The translations under genes and the position numbers were made by a program. A stretch of DNA of 64,000 nt from Planctomycetaceae bacterium (GTDB taxonomy: Bacteria; Planctomycetota; Planctomycetia; Pirellulales; Pirellulaceae). This document shows, one piece after another, positions 23,950 through 34,138 of this stretch. The first letter of the stretch is position 1. The number at the start of each line of letters is the position of its first letter. The DNA is taken from the NCBI GenBank assembly GCA_020638995.1, contig JACKHM010000002.1, positions 2,170,001 to 2,234,000 of the forward strand. The letters are read 5' to 3'. Under the pieces are notes generated by a model, which did not search any database, was not told the origin of the DNA, and saw only the letters and a program-made list of their open reading frames with translations.

Positions 23950-25041
23950 TTATGCCAGACGCTTCAATTTCGAAACGCGTCCCGTAGCCACCCATTCGGC
24001 GACGAAGATGTTGCCGTCGTTGTCAAAGCAGGCATCGTGAGGGTGAACGAATTTGCCGTCGATCCATTGGCTGGCATCGCCGCGAATGTTGTTTCCGGTC
24101 GTGACTCGCTTTACGTCTGCACCGAGTTGTGCAACGACTTCGTTCTTCTCGTTCAACAGCGTAACGCGCGCATGCAACTCTGGCACGAGCATCAAGTTGC
24201 CGTAGGTGTCAATGTTCGCGGGAAGGCCATAACCCGTTAGCGTCTCGAGGTATTTGCCGTCCATCGTGAAATACTGCAACGTGTGGTGAGCGCGGTCGCA
24301 AACAACAATCCTCGGCTCACGACCCTCGCGCCGATCGATCCAGATGCCATGTGGCGTCTTGAAGGTTCCCTCTCCGTCGCCCGGACCGCCGAACTTGCTG
24401 AGCCATTTCGCGTCTTTGTCGTAGCGATGTATGAAGAACGAGCCATAGCCATCCGCCAACAAAAAACCACCGTCGTCGAGAAAGGCAAAATTCGTCGGCA
24501 TGAAGCGGTTCTGCCCCCAGACCTTTTGTGGGTTCGTATCTTCGCCTTCGGCATAGACGCCGGCCTCTATCGGTGCATGCTTGTGCCAAACAACATCGCC
24601 TGTCAGAGACAACTTCGAGAAAGCTTTCACTTGTTGATAGGCACACACGTAGAGAAACTCTTCGTTTCCTTCCTGTCTCACTTCAATACCATGGCCGCCG
24701 CCTTGGTACTGGTTTCCGAACGAGCGGATGTATTTGCCTTCGGAATCGAACACAAAGATCGCGGGATGGTCCTTCAAGTTCTCACGGCCTTCGTGAATGA
24801 CGTACAAGTTGCCGGCTTTGTCGACAGCCACGTTGTGTGTCGTCTGCCAGGAGAATTGGCTGGGCAACTCGGGCCAATCGTGAATGATCTCGAACTTGTA
24901 ATCGCCTTGGCCGACGATGATTTGCGAGTCGGTTTTCCTCGCAGTGACGATCGCCGGTGCGGCAAGCGTCGCGGCGGTACCTGCTGCAGTCGTGGCCAAA
25001 AACTGGCGGCGTGTGTAATTAGAATTCGTCTTCCTCGTCAT
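23950..25041 (-). CDS. Tat-exported NHL-repeat protein
   Basis: The start chosen is the ATG at 25041, giving 363 residues beginning MTRKTNSNYTRRQFLATTAA. The RRQFL twin-arginine motif followed by AAGTAATLAAPAIVTA shows Tat export, usually of folded proteins. The rest is a beta-propeller of NHL-type repeats (NVAVDKAGNLYVIHEGREN, GIWIDRREGREPRIVVCDRA, HDACFDNDGNIFVAEWVATG). NHL propellers bind peptides, RNA or polysaccharides; some planctomycete members are annotated as peptidylglycine-monooxygenase-like lyases. No catalytic residues can be assigned here. Confidence 0.82.
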   Translation of the reverse strand: MTRKTNSNYTRRQFLATTAAGTAATLAAPAIVTARKTDSQIIVGQGDYKFEIIHDWPELPSQFSWQTTHNVAVDKAGNLYVIHEGRENLKDHPAIFVFDSEGKYIRSFGNQYQGGGHGIEVRQEGNEEFLYVCAYQQVKAFSKLSLTGDVVWHKHAPIEAGVYAEGEDTNPQKVWGQNRFMPTNFAFLDDGGFLLADGYGSFFIHRYDKDAKWLSKFGGPGDGEGTFKTPHGIWIDRREGREPRIVVCDRAHHTLQYFTMDGKYLETLTGYGLPANIDTYGNLMLVPELHARVTLLNEKNEVVAQLGADVKRVTTGNNIRGDASQWIDGKFVHPHDACFDNDGNIFVAEWVATGRVSKLKRLA

Positions 25042-25078
25042 TAGTCTATCCTCAAGCGGAATTTGTGTTTGTGGCCAC

Positions 25079-25095
25079 ATTGTATTATGAAAAAC
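25079..25095. repeat. 17-bp AT-rich motif, copy 2
   Basis: ATTGTATTATGAAAAAC, identical to 16001-16017 inside the transposon and followed by CGTCAA. It lies about 40 bp upstream of the NHL gene start. Confidence 0.6.
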
Positions 25096-25116
25096 GTCAA
25101 AGAGCGAGTTTCTCGA

Positions 25117-25734
25117 CTATTCACCTAGTCCATCCTTCAGCTGGCGGTAATCCTCCGGCGTGTCTAAATCACCGTGAATGCTCGCGGCAGGACACTCCAG
25201 CTCTCGAACGGGAAATCGATCTAGCAGCTTGTTCACGCCCTCGTCCGCCGAGAGCCGCGACACCTCGTCAGCACACCCCCACGGGAACAGTACCGGATGC
25301 CCCCGTTTCCTGTTGCGAATGGGGACGATGATCGTCGGCCGAGCCGCATCATGTGCAACCAAGAGTTGCCTGATAACCTGAGCATCCAGTTGCGGCATAT
25401 CTGCTGGAGCCAACAGCCAGACGTCACGAGCGTCAGGCGCAAACTTCGTGCGAATGTCGTCCAGTGCGGCGAGCACCGAGTCTTTCATTTCCGGAGGAGG
25501 AATCGTAGGCGTGACAACGATGGCTGTACGACACAACTCGCGAAGAGCAACCTGATCACGCCGCATGACAACAACAATCTCGTCAACGCCTCCATCTCTC
25601 CAACTCGCAAGTTGCGACTCGATCACTGTGGCCTCTCCCCAAGGCATCACCAATTTGTCTTGCCCCATTCGCTTACTCCGACCAGCCGCAGGAACGATTG
25701 CGAAACTGCGTTGAACTTGGTGAGACCGTGTCAT
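25117..25734 (-). CDS. MobA/MocA-like nucleotidyltransferase
   Basis: This 205-residue protein of the NTP_transf_3 family transfers a nucleotide to molybdopterin (MocA, MobA) or a similar acceptor. The nucleotide loop is FAIVPAAGRSKRMGQDKLVM. DVWLLAPADMPQLDAQVIRQ holds the metal-binding aspartate, and KRGHPVLF and DLDTPEDY are typical of the MocA branch. A MocA-type enzyme makes the cytosine dinucleotide cofactor of xanthine-dehydrogenase-type enzymes. An XdhC-family gene (34139) lies 8.4 kb away and fits the same pathway, but no molybdenum hydroxylase structural gene is in the window. Confidence 0.82.
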   Translation of the reverse strand: MTRSHQVQRSFAIVPAAGRSKRMGQDKLVMPWGEATVIESQLASWRDGGVDEIVVVMRRDQVALRELCRTAIVVTPTIPPPEMKDSVLAALDDIRTKFAPDARDVWLLAPADMPQLDAQVIRQLLVAHDAARPTIIVPIRNRKRGHPVLFPWGCADEVSRLSADEGVNKLLDRFPVRELECPAASIHGDLDTPEDYRQLKDGLGE

Positions 25735-25878
25735 TAGGTGGTCCTAATAAACTTGCGTTATAGAGGCAAAACAACTTACCATACGCCTTACTGTGACGCT
25801 CGTGGCGTTCGTGATGGCACATCTTCGTTAGCGGCGGTCGCGAGACGGTTCATTCTTCTGGAAGATGGGAGATCTCAC

Positions 25879-28800
25879 ATGGTCGGCAGGTATCAACGAC
25901 CACTAGTGACGTGGGTAATGCTAGGCACTTTTGTCCTCTGGTCCGTTGCTCCACCGGAGATCGTCGCGAAGTTCGTTTACGGCCAGACAGACGAACAGGT
26001 AACCGTTCCCGCCCTGATGGGGCTGACCGCGATCGAAGCAATCGACGTCTTGAAGTCAATTGGCTTGACGGCAGACGTTCATCTGGGAGTAGCGGCACCG
26101 CGTGAGTTCAGCCGCCAAGGCGTCTATGAAGTACAGCCGGAAGCTGGCGCAATCGTCCGCCGAGGCAGCGCGATCCGACTCGTCATTCACGCAGACGAAG
26201 TGAAATCTGTCGAGGTGACGAGTGGCATTCCCGACGTGATTGGACTGACTGTCGCGGAAGCGAGGCAGATCGTGTCTACCGCTGGCTATGAAGTCGATCT
26301 ACGTCTCGGCTTTCACAGTTCCGATGATAATAGGGCGATGAGAGTCTACTCTCAGACCCCAAAGCCAGGGCAGGCTGAATTCAATGGTCAGTCCGTAAAA
26401 GTCGTCTTCTACGCGCCGACACAACCGCTCGCCGGATCGGAGCCGCAAGCCACGCTCGAAAGCTTGGCATCTCTAGCCAACACGCCGGCTTTGATGGGCG
26501 TGTTCGCAACGCCATTCGTCGAAGAGCGAAGGGAGAAGGTGCATTCGCGGTCGGGTACCTTGATCGCAGAGCATCTCGATGCGACAGTGCCTGCAGGCGC
26601 TATTTCGCTCGATGTCCGTCGCTTTTCGCGTGCTGGTGGTGAGGGGATCGGCCTGCTGGGGGCACAATGGCAATTGAATTGGGAAAAGCGGCTTGCCAGA
26701 CGTAACGGCGTCGTGGCGATTCATGAAAAGGGTGGCTGGCTGCTGTTTCGTCCGTACGACACAAAGAACCAGTACCTGGCAGCGGACGGCAGCTTGCTGA
26801 CCGTTGACACAGACAGTGCCGTATGTTTGCGTCCGGATAGCACAAAGGAAACGTACAACGCAAAGGGACAGTTGGTAGAAGTTGACTGCAGAAACAAGAA
26901 CATCGTTTCGGTGCAATACGATTCGCTTGGCAGACTCGTTCGTGTTGAAGGTCCACATCGCAGCTTCCTGAACTTCGTCACGGACAACACTGGACGCCTG
27001 ACACAAATCGGTGCTTCGAACGGGTCGTCGATTCGCTATTTCTACGAAGATCAACATCAGGCTCCAGTCCGATTCAACTATGACCAAGCCGGGCAATTGG
27101 CGTCGATACGCTATCCCCGGGATGGTGAGACGTCGTTGGCTTACGATGAGCAAGGTCGGGTCGTCCGTCGGCGTTTTGCAGACGGCGCACTCGAGCGATG
27201 GGAATACGACGATGAGGCGCAAGTCACGCGATTTATCGATGCTGGTGGAGCCGTCTCAACGACAAGCCAAAACGCGAACTCCAATATCATTGAACGAACG
27301 ACAGCCCTCGGCCACAAGACGCGCATCGAAACAGACGACTTGGACAGACCCATTTCGATCACAGCGCCGGGCGGCGAAACTGTGCACCTCACGTTTGATG
27401 ACATGGGCCGCTTGACCGCCGTCACGCAACCCGGAAAGGGAGTTCAGCAATTCGAGTATCACGGTGACACGCATGTGTTGACATCGCACGTTACGGCGGA
27501 AGGAAAGCGAGTTGTTCGACAGCACGATTTGGACCACAACCTGCTGTCAATTGCCCATCAGCGAGACGACGACAAAGACGCGAGATTTGATTACTCGACG
27601 GACGGACTCCTGCAACGTGTTCAGCACCGAGGTGGTCGTTCATACAGCTTAAAGTACGACGATCACGGTCGAGTTTCGGCAATGAGTGACGCAGCAGGAA
27701 ACACCGCAACTTTCGAATATGACCAGCACGGTCGCCTCTTGCGGTGGGTGGATCCCGAAGGAAGGGCAACGACGAACAACTATGACCTCGGAGGCCGACT
27801 TTCCAGTTCAACGAATGCCTCAGGTGCGACAACGCGGTTTGCTTACAACGAGGCGGGGCTGCTCTCAGTAAAGACAGATGCAAGTGGAAACAGAACAAAG
27901 TACGACTACGACGCACGCGGGCGTAAGATTGCCGAAACAGACGCCTTGGGTCGAACACAAAAATGGAGTTACAACGCGATTGGCGCCTTGCTCGCAGAAA
28001 CGAACGCAGCGGGCGAGACGATCAGGTACGAGTACGACGCCGATGGAAATCTGGTACGTCAGATTAACTCACTGGGTGGTGCGACAACCACGACCGTTGA
28101 TGCGGCTGGTCGTCGGATCGCTGAGCGGAATGAGGCTGGCGGAACGACCAAGTTCGAATACTCAGCTAACGGACTTCTAGCCAGCAGAACCGACCCAGAC
28201 GGCGGCAAGATCACATTCGAATACGACGCGGACGGGATGCTCACCGCCCAAACCGATCGCTATGGTAAAACCACGCGATTTGAATACGATTTGCACGGCA
28301 ACTTGCTTCGAACCGTATCGCCAACAGGCGTCGTTACCACGCGCGAGTACAACGAAGCCGATGACTTGGTGGCCGTTTTTGAGAACGGCCAGCGGCAAGT
28401 CTCGTTGGAATATGACAAAGTTGGAAACTGCATTCGCAAAGTCTTTGCAAGTGGTCTCGAAGTTTCCTACGAGTTCGACGCGGAAGGTCGCCAAACGGCC
28501 TGGAAAGACAATCTCGGGCGAGGCAAGGCCACGCGACATGACATCGAAGGTCGCCCACTGGAGATCACGGATTCCGACGGGAGTAAGATTCGTTATCGAT
28601 ACGATCTGGCCGGAGCCTTGATTGGTGTGACGGACGCGTTGCGAAATTCGCAACGTCGAGCCTACGATGCCGCTGGCCAACTGACGTCATTGACGGAAGC
28701 TAGCGGCGACAAAGCGGAATATGAATATGACGCAGCTGGTCGCATCGCCAAAGTCATCCGACCAAGCGGCGGTACAAATCTCTACGCATATGACTCGACC

Positions 28801-31800
28801 GGCAAACCCATTCAATTTACGGATCCGCTTGGAAATGTTGTTCGAACCTTGTACGACGCAGCCGGACGACTTACGTCATCGACCGATGCATTGGGACAAA
28901 CCACACGATACGTTTACAACGCCGCCGGCCAGTTGCTTGAAAAGCGACTGGATGATGGTCGAGTCGTCTCGTATCGATACGACGATCATGGGAATCTGAT
29001 CGAAGTTGACGACGGCGAATTTCCGGTACATTTTGCCTTCGACGAGTTTGGCCGGCAGACGCGTGTGGAATATTCTGCGATCACGCAATCCTTCGATTAT
29101 CAATACGACAACAAGAATCGCATGACATCGCGAACTTCAAGCGATGGTTCAAAAACAATCTACAATTACGACGAAAATGATCGTCTAGTGAAGATCACGG
29201 TTGACGATACTTCGACAACGCTCGAATACGACGCCGCGAATCGCCGAACAGGGATCACCTATCCGAACGGAGTCCAAGGCCGTTGGTCCTACAATTCCAC
29301 CGGACGCATCGCATCCGTAAAGTACACTGACCCTGCCGGCCACGTCATCGCCGAACAGAGCTATACATACGATGCGACCGGCCAGTTGACTGAAACTCAT
29401 TCCTCCAACGGCGACAGCTTACGCTACCGATACGATCGTGCTGGGCAACTGATCGCTTACCAAAAGGAAGGACAAGAAGCAGTCAAATACGAGTATGCGC
29501 CAGGTGGAAATCGCAGTAAACGGACGACCGGAGAAGCAGTCGTCGAATATGAGTATGACACTGCAGATCGGCTGATTCGCGCGGGCGATGAGTCGTTCGA
29601 TTACGACGACCACGGCAACCTGATCGAGCGAACGGACGCCGATGGAACAACGCATTACGGGTACGACGCAGAAAACAGACTCGTTCGAGTCGACTTGCCA
29701 AACGGCAAAGGCGTTTCATTCGGCTATGCCCCAACCGGTGAACGAATTTGGCGCGAAGATGAGTCGGGACGTACCTGGTTTGTAAACGACGGTACAAATC
29801 TCGTTGCTGAACTCAATGATCAACTGCAACCCGTTAAGAGTTACATTCAGGGCCCTAGCGTCGATGATCTGCTAGCCGTCCAAGATGGTGAACGGGTTTA
29901 CGGCATTCACACGGATCACATCGGTAGTGTTTCGTGGCTCACGAACGATGATGGAAACATAGCCGAACAACGTCAGTTCAGTCCATTCGGCAGGAGCGAA
30001 GCAGATCTCGACGTCTCGATTTGCCGCTTCGGGTTCACCGGTCGTGAATTCGATAGCGACCTTGGTCTGTATTACTATCGAGCTCGCTATTTTGACGCCA
30101 GCTTGGGCAGGTTTCTCGCACCCGATCCGGTTCCACCGAAACAGGATCGAGCCCTGACGCTCAATCCGTTTCACTACGCGCTCAACAGTCCCACAAACTA
30201 CGTCGATCCTTTGGGAACCGACCCAACTTATAGTCCGAAAGTCGACTCGATCAGAGGGCAGCTTAGCGGGATGACTCCGCAGCAACAACAGACCTACCTT
30301 GCCCAACAGCAGCACTTTCTCCGCGAGATGCTTAATAATTTCCACCGCGGATACCGTGTGCCTGTAACCGGTGCGGGCCAGGGCGGCTCTCCGGCGGCGA
30401 TTCAGGCTGGTCTCGAAGCTGACATGAGGGCGGTTCACCAACTCCAAATTCAAGCGGCTCAAGCGGCCAACGCAGTGCCGACCAGCGCACCCACACCGGC
30501 TCAACCGCCCTCTGGCCCAAATCTGTCACTACTAGATGACATTCCTGATGCGCTGTCAGGACTCGATGATGTGCCCACGCCGCGCCCTTCACAATCGAGC
30601 GTTCAAAACCCGACACCAGCTACCGGAATTAAACTGCCGAGTACATCTCAAAACGCCACACCACCGGCTGGGACAAGGGTGCCGAATACCTACCAGACAG
30701 GACAATCACCAGGCAACAACACCCAAGCTGGCCCCAAGGCGGTTGTCCGTCCAAGCGACACGGTAGTTTATCCCGTTGGTGGGACACCAACGCCTGGCTA
30801 TGGCAGCCGTGTTTGGAACAACATCCGCGGCGGAGTGACAAGCCGCGTGGGGCGAGTGTTCACCGCAGGGGCCATCGTTGGCGTAGTTTATGCCACGGCG
30901 ACTGCAGCGAGAGGTCACCGAATCCGGACTGGAGTAAGAGGACTGGGGGCCGTTGGCGGGGGACTTGTTGGCGGCGCGCTTGGTGGAGCGATTATCTCAA
31001 ACCCGGTTGGATGGGGAATACTTGGGGCCGTGTTGCTAGGAATGGGTGGTGGCCTTATCGGCGGCCAAGTTGGCGGCTCGCTCGGCGATATTATCGGCAT
31101 CCAAATAGGCGACTTGTTTAGTGATCCGACACAGGGCAATTCGCCGCCCAGACTCGATCCAAATCATCCGATGACGGGAGATGTTGCGGACAATCCGCTA
31201 TTCCAGCGGCAACAACAATCGGCACAGGGTGCTTCGCCTCCTGCTGATCCGTTGGCTGGAACACCTGCGAGCAATCCAGGCATGCGAGGACGAGATTTTC
31301 TCCGAGCACTACCAGACCTGACTCGAAATGCCGCCTCACCTCCTACACCTTCATCCGTCGCGTCCAGTGACGTCAACCGTCAAATCTTCCGACAACTGCC
31401 ACCTCCTACGAAAGTCGCAGGGACGCCAGCGCCGAGCAAGCCGTCGATGAACCTTCCGCCACTTCCAACGCTAAAGTCGGCCGATCAGCCCCACGACACG
31501 ACACCGGCAAAGCCGAAAGACGCCGGCAATATGGACGGACTCTATGCCGTTGGCGGTGCGTACAATGCCGTCGCAACTCGCTTTTTATGGAAGCAGATCG
31601 ATGCAAATACGGCTTCGGTGACGCTGTATCTCGACGGCCGAGAATCCAACATCATGCGAGGCATTCAAGGAATTCCGGCGACTGCGACTGTTACCGCCAA
31701 ACGCACGGGGACAACTTATGTCGCCGTCAACAGCGGGGCTTTGCCAACCGTTCTGACTCGCAGCATAACTTTCACGCCAGTCGCTGCGGGTACCATCAAC

Positions 31801-31860
31801 TACTCGCACGTGCAGGGAAACGGCATCAGCACGAGCGGCGTCGCAACGAGGGGAAGATGA
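25879..31860 (+). CDS. PASTA-RHS repeat protein with glycine-zipper C-terminus
   Basis: The ATG at 25879 (GGGAG eight bases upstream) gives 1,993 residues with a signal peptide (VTWVMLGTFVLWSVAPPEIVA). Residues ~40-185 are two PASTA domains (VTVPALMGLTAIEAIDVLKS; IPDVIGLTVAEARQIVSTAG), which elsewhere bind peptidoglycan. About 1,150 residues of YD/RHS repeats follow. The block ends with the RHS core hallmark (GREFDSDLGLYYYRARYFDA, SLGRFLAPDP). The ~550-residue C-terminal part is Q/P-rich. It contains a glycine-zipper stretch (GGGLVGGALGGAIISNPVGW... GGGLIGGQVGGSLGDIIG) and ends in a beta-rich domain (SVTLYLDGRESNIMRG... GTINYSHVQG). RHS shells often encapsulate a C-terminal toxin. No immunity gene follows; the next gene is convergent. 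Confidence 0.88.
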   Translation: MVGRYQRPLVTWVMLGTFVLWSVAPPEIVAKFVYGQTDEQVTVPALMGLTAIEAIDVLKSIGLTADVHLGVAAPREFSRQGVYEVQPEAGAIVRRGSAIRLVIHADEVKSVEVTSGIPDVIGLTVAEARQIVSTAGYEVDLRLGFHSSDDNRAMRVYSQTPKPGQAEFNGQSVKVVFYAPTQPLAGSEPQATLESLASLANTPALMGVFATPFVEERREKVHSRSGTLIAEHLDATVPAGAISLDVRRFSRAGGEGIGLLGAQWQLNWEKRLARRNGVVAIHEKGGWLLFRPYDTKNQYLAADGSLLTVDTDSAVCLRPDSTKETYNAKGQLVEVDCRNKNIVSVQYDSLGRLVRVEGPHRSFLNFVTDNTGRLTQIGASNGSSIRYFYEDQHQAPVRFNYDQAGQLASIRYPRDGETSLAYDEQGRVVRRRFADGALERWEYDDEAQVTRFIDAGGAVSTTSQNANSNIIERTTALGHKTRIETDDLDRPISITAPGGETVHLTFDDMGRLTAVTQPGKGVQQFEYHGDTHVLTSHVTAEGKRVVRQHDLDHNLLSIAHQRDDDKDARFDYSTDGLLQRVQHRGGRSYSLKYDDHGRVSAMSDAAGNTATFEYDQHGRLLRWVDPEGRATTNNYDLGGRLSSSTNASGATTRFAYNEAGLLSVKTDASGNRTKYDYDARGRKIAETDALGRTQKWSYNAIGALLAETNAAGETIRYEYDADGNLVRQINSLGGATTTTVDAAGRRIAERNEAGGTTKFEYSANGLLASRTDPDGGKITFEYDADGMLTAQTDRYGKTTRFEYDLHGNLLRTVSPTGVVTTREYNEADDLVAVFENGQRQVSLEYDKVGNCIRKVFASGLEVSYEFDAEGRQTAWKDNLGRGKATRHDIEGRPLEITDSDGSKIRYRYDLAGALIGVTDALRNSQRRAYDAAGQLTSLTEASGDKAEYEYDAAGRIAKVIRPSGGTNLYAYDSTGKPIQFTDPLGNVVRTLYDAAGRLTSSTDALGQTTRYVYNAAGQLLEKRLDDGRVVSYRYDDHGNLIEVDDGEFPVHFAFDEFGRQTRVEYSAITQSFDYQYDNKNRMTSRTSSDGSKTIYNYDENDRLVKITVDDTSTTLEYDAANRRTGITYPNGVQGRWSYNSTGRIASVKYTDPAGHVIAEQSYTYDATGQLTETHSSNGDSLRYRYDRAGQLIAYQKEGQEAVKYEYAPGGNRSKRTTGEAVVEYEYDTADRLIRAGDESFDYDDHGNLIERTDADGTTHYGYDAENRLVRVDLPNGKGVSFGYAPTGERIWREDESGRTWFVNDGTNLVAELNDQLQPVKSYIQGPSVDDLLAVQDGERVYGIHTDHIGSVSWLTNDDGNIAEQRQFSPFGRSEADLDVSICRFGFTGREFDSDLGLYYYRARYFDASLGRFLAPDPVPPKQDRALTLNPFHYALNSPTNYVDPLGTDPTYSPKVDSIRGQLSGMTPQQQQTYLAQQQHFLREMLNNFHRGYRVPVTGAGQGGSPAAIQAGLEADMRAVHQLQIQAAQAANAVPTSAPTPAQPPSGPNLSLLDDIPDALSGLDDVPTPRPSQSSVQNPTPATGIKLPSTSQNATPPAGTRVPNTYQTGQSPGNNTQAGPKAVVRPSDTVVYPVGGTPTPGYGSRVWNNIRGGVTSRVGRVFTAGAIVGVVYATATAARGHRIRTGVRGLGAVGGGLVGGALGGAIISNPVGWGILGAVLLGMGGGLIGGQVGGSLGDIIGIQIGDLFSDPTQGNSPPRLDPNHPMTGDVADNPLFQRQQQSAQGASPPADPLAGTPASNPGMRGRDFLRALPDLTRNAASPPTPSSVASSDVNRQIFRQLPPPTKVAGTPAPSKPSMNLPPLPTLKSADQPHDTTPAKPKDAGNMDGLYAVGGAYNAVATRFLWKQIDANTASVTLYLDGRESNIMRGIQGIPATATVTAKRTGTTYVAVNSGALPTVLTRSITFTPVAAGTINYSHVQGNGISTSGVATRGR

Positions 31861-31914
31861 CGGCAGCATTCTGAAGGTTGCTCAACGTCTTTACCTCACC
31901 GCATCGAACGAAAA

Positions 31915-34062
31915 CTAGCGGGACTGTTTTTGATCCAATCGAATAATTGCCGCACGGGACGCCGGATTGCCAATCAAGGAGGAATCGACGGATTTCTGGT
32001 ACCACTTTCTGGCAGCATCGAGATCCTCTTCCACGCCGCGACCGTATTCGTACATCTCGCCCAGAAGGTGCATTCCCATGAACTGGCCTCCCTCCGCCGC
32101 GAGCTTTAGCCAAGCGAACGCAGTGGGATAATCTTGTTCGACGCCATCACCGAAGTAGGCCATCATACCGACGGAGCATTGCGCCGATGTGCTGCCTGCC
32201 TTCGCTGCTACTTCATACCATTGCATTGCCATCTTGGTGTCTTTGGGAACGCCATCGCCATTTTTGTACATGTCGCCGAGTTTATCCGCCGCACTCGGGC
32301 TGCCTTTTTCCGCCAGATCACGATACAGAGCGATACCGCGATTGACGTCGCGTGGTAGAAGATCCTTATTGAGAAAGTTCGTGCCTAAGTAGGAGGCTGC
32401 TAATCCCATCGTTACATCAAAGTAGATGTCGTCATCATCTTCGTATTTCGAGAGCTCTCTGGCACGATTGCAAAAGCGAACATACTTTTCCGCATCTTGA
32501 CGCTCGCCAACCTGATAGTAGTAAGACAAGTGCTTGGCAGCATGGGCATTTCCTGCCTCAACGGCCTTTTCGATCCACCGAATTCCGTTTGTCGTGCTGC
32601 CATATTCCTTGCTCAAATAGGGCCACTCGGTTTCACGGCCTTCATATGATGCCGTTGCCAACCGCTGCCCAAATTCAAACATCGCCCATGCTTCACCGGC
32701 TTCGGCTGCAGAGAGAATCAGCTCGTTGCCGCCATCCGGGGGAATCGCTTCGAGCTTCACTTGAGCTTCGTATTGTTGCCCTTGCCTTTCCAGTACCACT
32801 TGAATCGTCTCGCCGGCTTTGAACATGTCGACGGTTTCGTTCAAACCCTTGCCAAGCGACTCGACATAACTGATCCGGTTGCCATTAACCGAGACAATAA
32901 AGTCGTTCGTTTTCAACCCGGCCTTGCTCGCCGGACCGTCGTCTAACAAACCCGTGATATAGTATCGATACTTGCCGCCCGCTGTGAGCATGGTGTGCGA
33001 GATGCCCAACCACGGTTGATCGGGAGTGATCGACGGCCACGCCGGAAACCGGGAACTGGCGTGCGATGATCGGACCAATCGCGCGTAGCTGGCATCAAGT
33101 AGTTCGTAGTCCTCGAAGTCGACGGTGAACTCGCTGCCCGAGGCGTTAATCGCATGAATACCAACCTGCACTTTCTCCGGCAGTTCCGTGATGATTTCTC
33201 GCGCTGGCTTCCACTGCTGTCCGTCGTGGCTGATGTAAGTGTAGACGAGCTGACCAGTTCGCCGCACGCGGAACCAAGTTGATGGGCCCTGAAAGTAATC
33301 GGGCGTTGCGACTTCAAGCGAAGTTCGTCGCCGTCCATCGACGTCATAGATCGATGGCACGAAGGTACTCGCCGTCCCAAGCTGGCGATGACGAAAGAGA
33401 ATTCGTTCGTGCCGCACGTAATGTTGCGGTGAAGCAACGATGGCTAGACCCGCGGCGAAGGTGTTCTGTTCATTTGGAAGCGGCGTCCGCAGTGACCAGT
33501 CTGCTGTAACTTTCACTTGCGCTAAAAAGTCACCGGTGACTTCTCGCACTACGCGAGGCGCATTGTTACGTTCGCTTGGATCTTCGTTGTCGAAATACAG
33601 GTCGTGGCGACCGGGGGGAACCTTGATTGTCATTCGATGAGCACCACGAATGATCGCACAATCGCCATCGGGATCATGAAATGTGCCCCAGTCGTCAACA
33701 GAATCGCCCACGGTCGCGGCAGTCGATGCCGGCATCACACGCTTGACCGGCTCGGAAGATTCAACCTTCACTAACTGCCCGTTACGGACACTTCCCGTCG
33801 CATTGTCAATCCTTGCGACGACAACAACATCGCTGACCTTTAAGATACTTCCCGAAGCGACCGTGGCTTGCCCCACGCCGGGAATATCAACGTAGACCTC
33901 CAATTTGTCGCCCTTGACGGGAAGCAAATCCGAGGTAACTCGGACTTCGATCACAGAATCGTTGACGGCCACGACTTGGCCTTTGATCTCTGCCGAGAAA
34001 GAGCGTCCCACGAACGCAAACGTGAAGAGCAGCACCCCGAAGCCAATGCGAGCTGTCCGCAT
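31915..34062 (-). CDS. Exported PDZ and Sel1-repeat protein
   Basis: This 715-residue protein has a signal peptide (FGVLLFTFAFVGRSFSAE). In order: a small beta domain (~25-110); a DUF1349-like concanavalin-type region (~120-330, with ERILFRHRQLG, STWFRVRRTGQLVYTYISHD); a PDZ domain (~355-450, LLDDGPASKAGLKTNDFIVS); and at least four Sel1 repeats (~460-710, for example AADKLGDMYKNGDGVPKDTK, AQCSVGMMAYFGDGVEQDYP, GMHLLGEMYEYGRGVEEDLD). Sel1 repeats are TPR-like protein-binding units. It is probably a periplasmic scaffold. It is convergent with the RHS gene, 54 bp apart. Confidence 0.8.
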   Translation of the reverse strand: MRTARIGFGVLLFTFAFVGRSFSAEIKGQVVAVNDSVIEVRVTSDLLPVKGDKLEVYVDIPGVGQATVASGSILKVSDVVVVARIDNATGSVRNGQLVKVESSEPVKRVMPASTAATVGDSVDDWGTFHDPDGDCAIIRGAHRMTIKVPPGRHDLYFDNEDPSERNNAPRVVREVTGDFLAQVKVTADWSLRTPLPNEQNTFAAGLAIVASPQHYVRHERILFRHRQLGTASTFVPSIYDVDGRRRTSLEVATPDYFQGPSTWFRVRRTGQLVYTYISHDGQQWKPAREIITELPEKVQVGIHAINASGSEFTVDFEDYELLDASYARLVRSSHASSRFPAWPSITPDQPWLGISHTMLTAGGKYRYYITGLLDDGPASKAGLKTNDFIVSVNGNRISYVESLGKGLNETVDMFKAGETIQVVLERQGQQYEAQVKLEAIPPDGGNELILSAAEAGEAWAMFEFGQRLATASYEGRETEWPYLSKEYGSTTNGIRWIEKAVEAGNAHAAKHLSYYYQVGERQDAEKYVRFCNRARELSKYEDDDDIYFDVTMGLAASYLGTNFLNKDLLPRDVNRGIALYRDLAEKGSPSAADKLGDMYKNGDGVPKDTKMAMQWYEVAAKAGSTSAQCSVGMMAYFGDGVEQDYPTAFAWLKLAAEGGQFMGMHLLGEMYEYGRGVEEDLDAARKWYQKSVDSSLIGNPASRAAIIRLDQKQSR

Positions 34063-34138
34063 CTTGGACCTCCCGAGTTATACAGTTTTCAGCGTCAGCC
34101 AGTTAATGCCTCTGCCCCGAATGTTAAACGAACACTTT

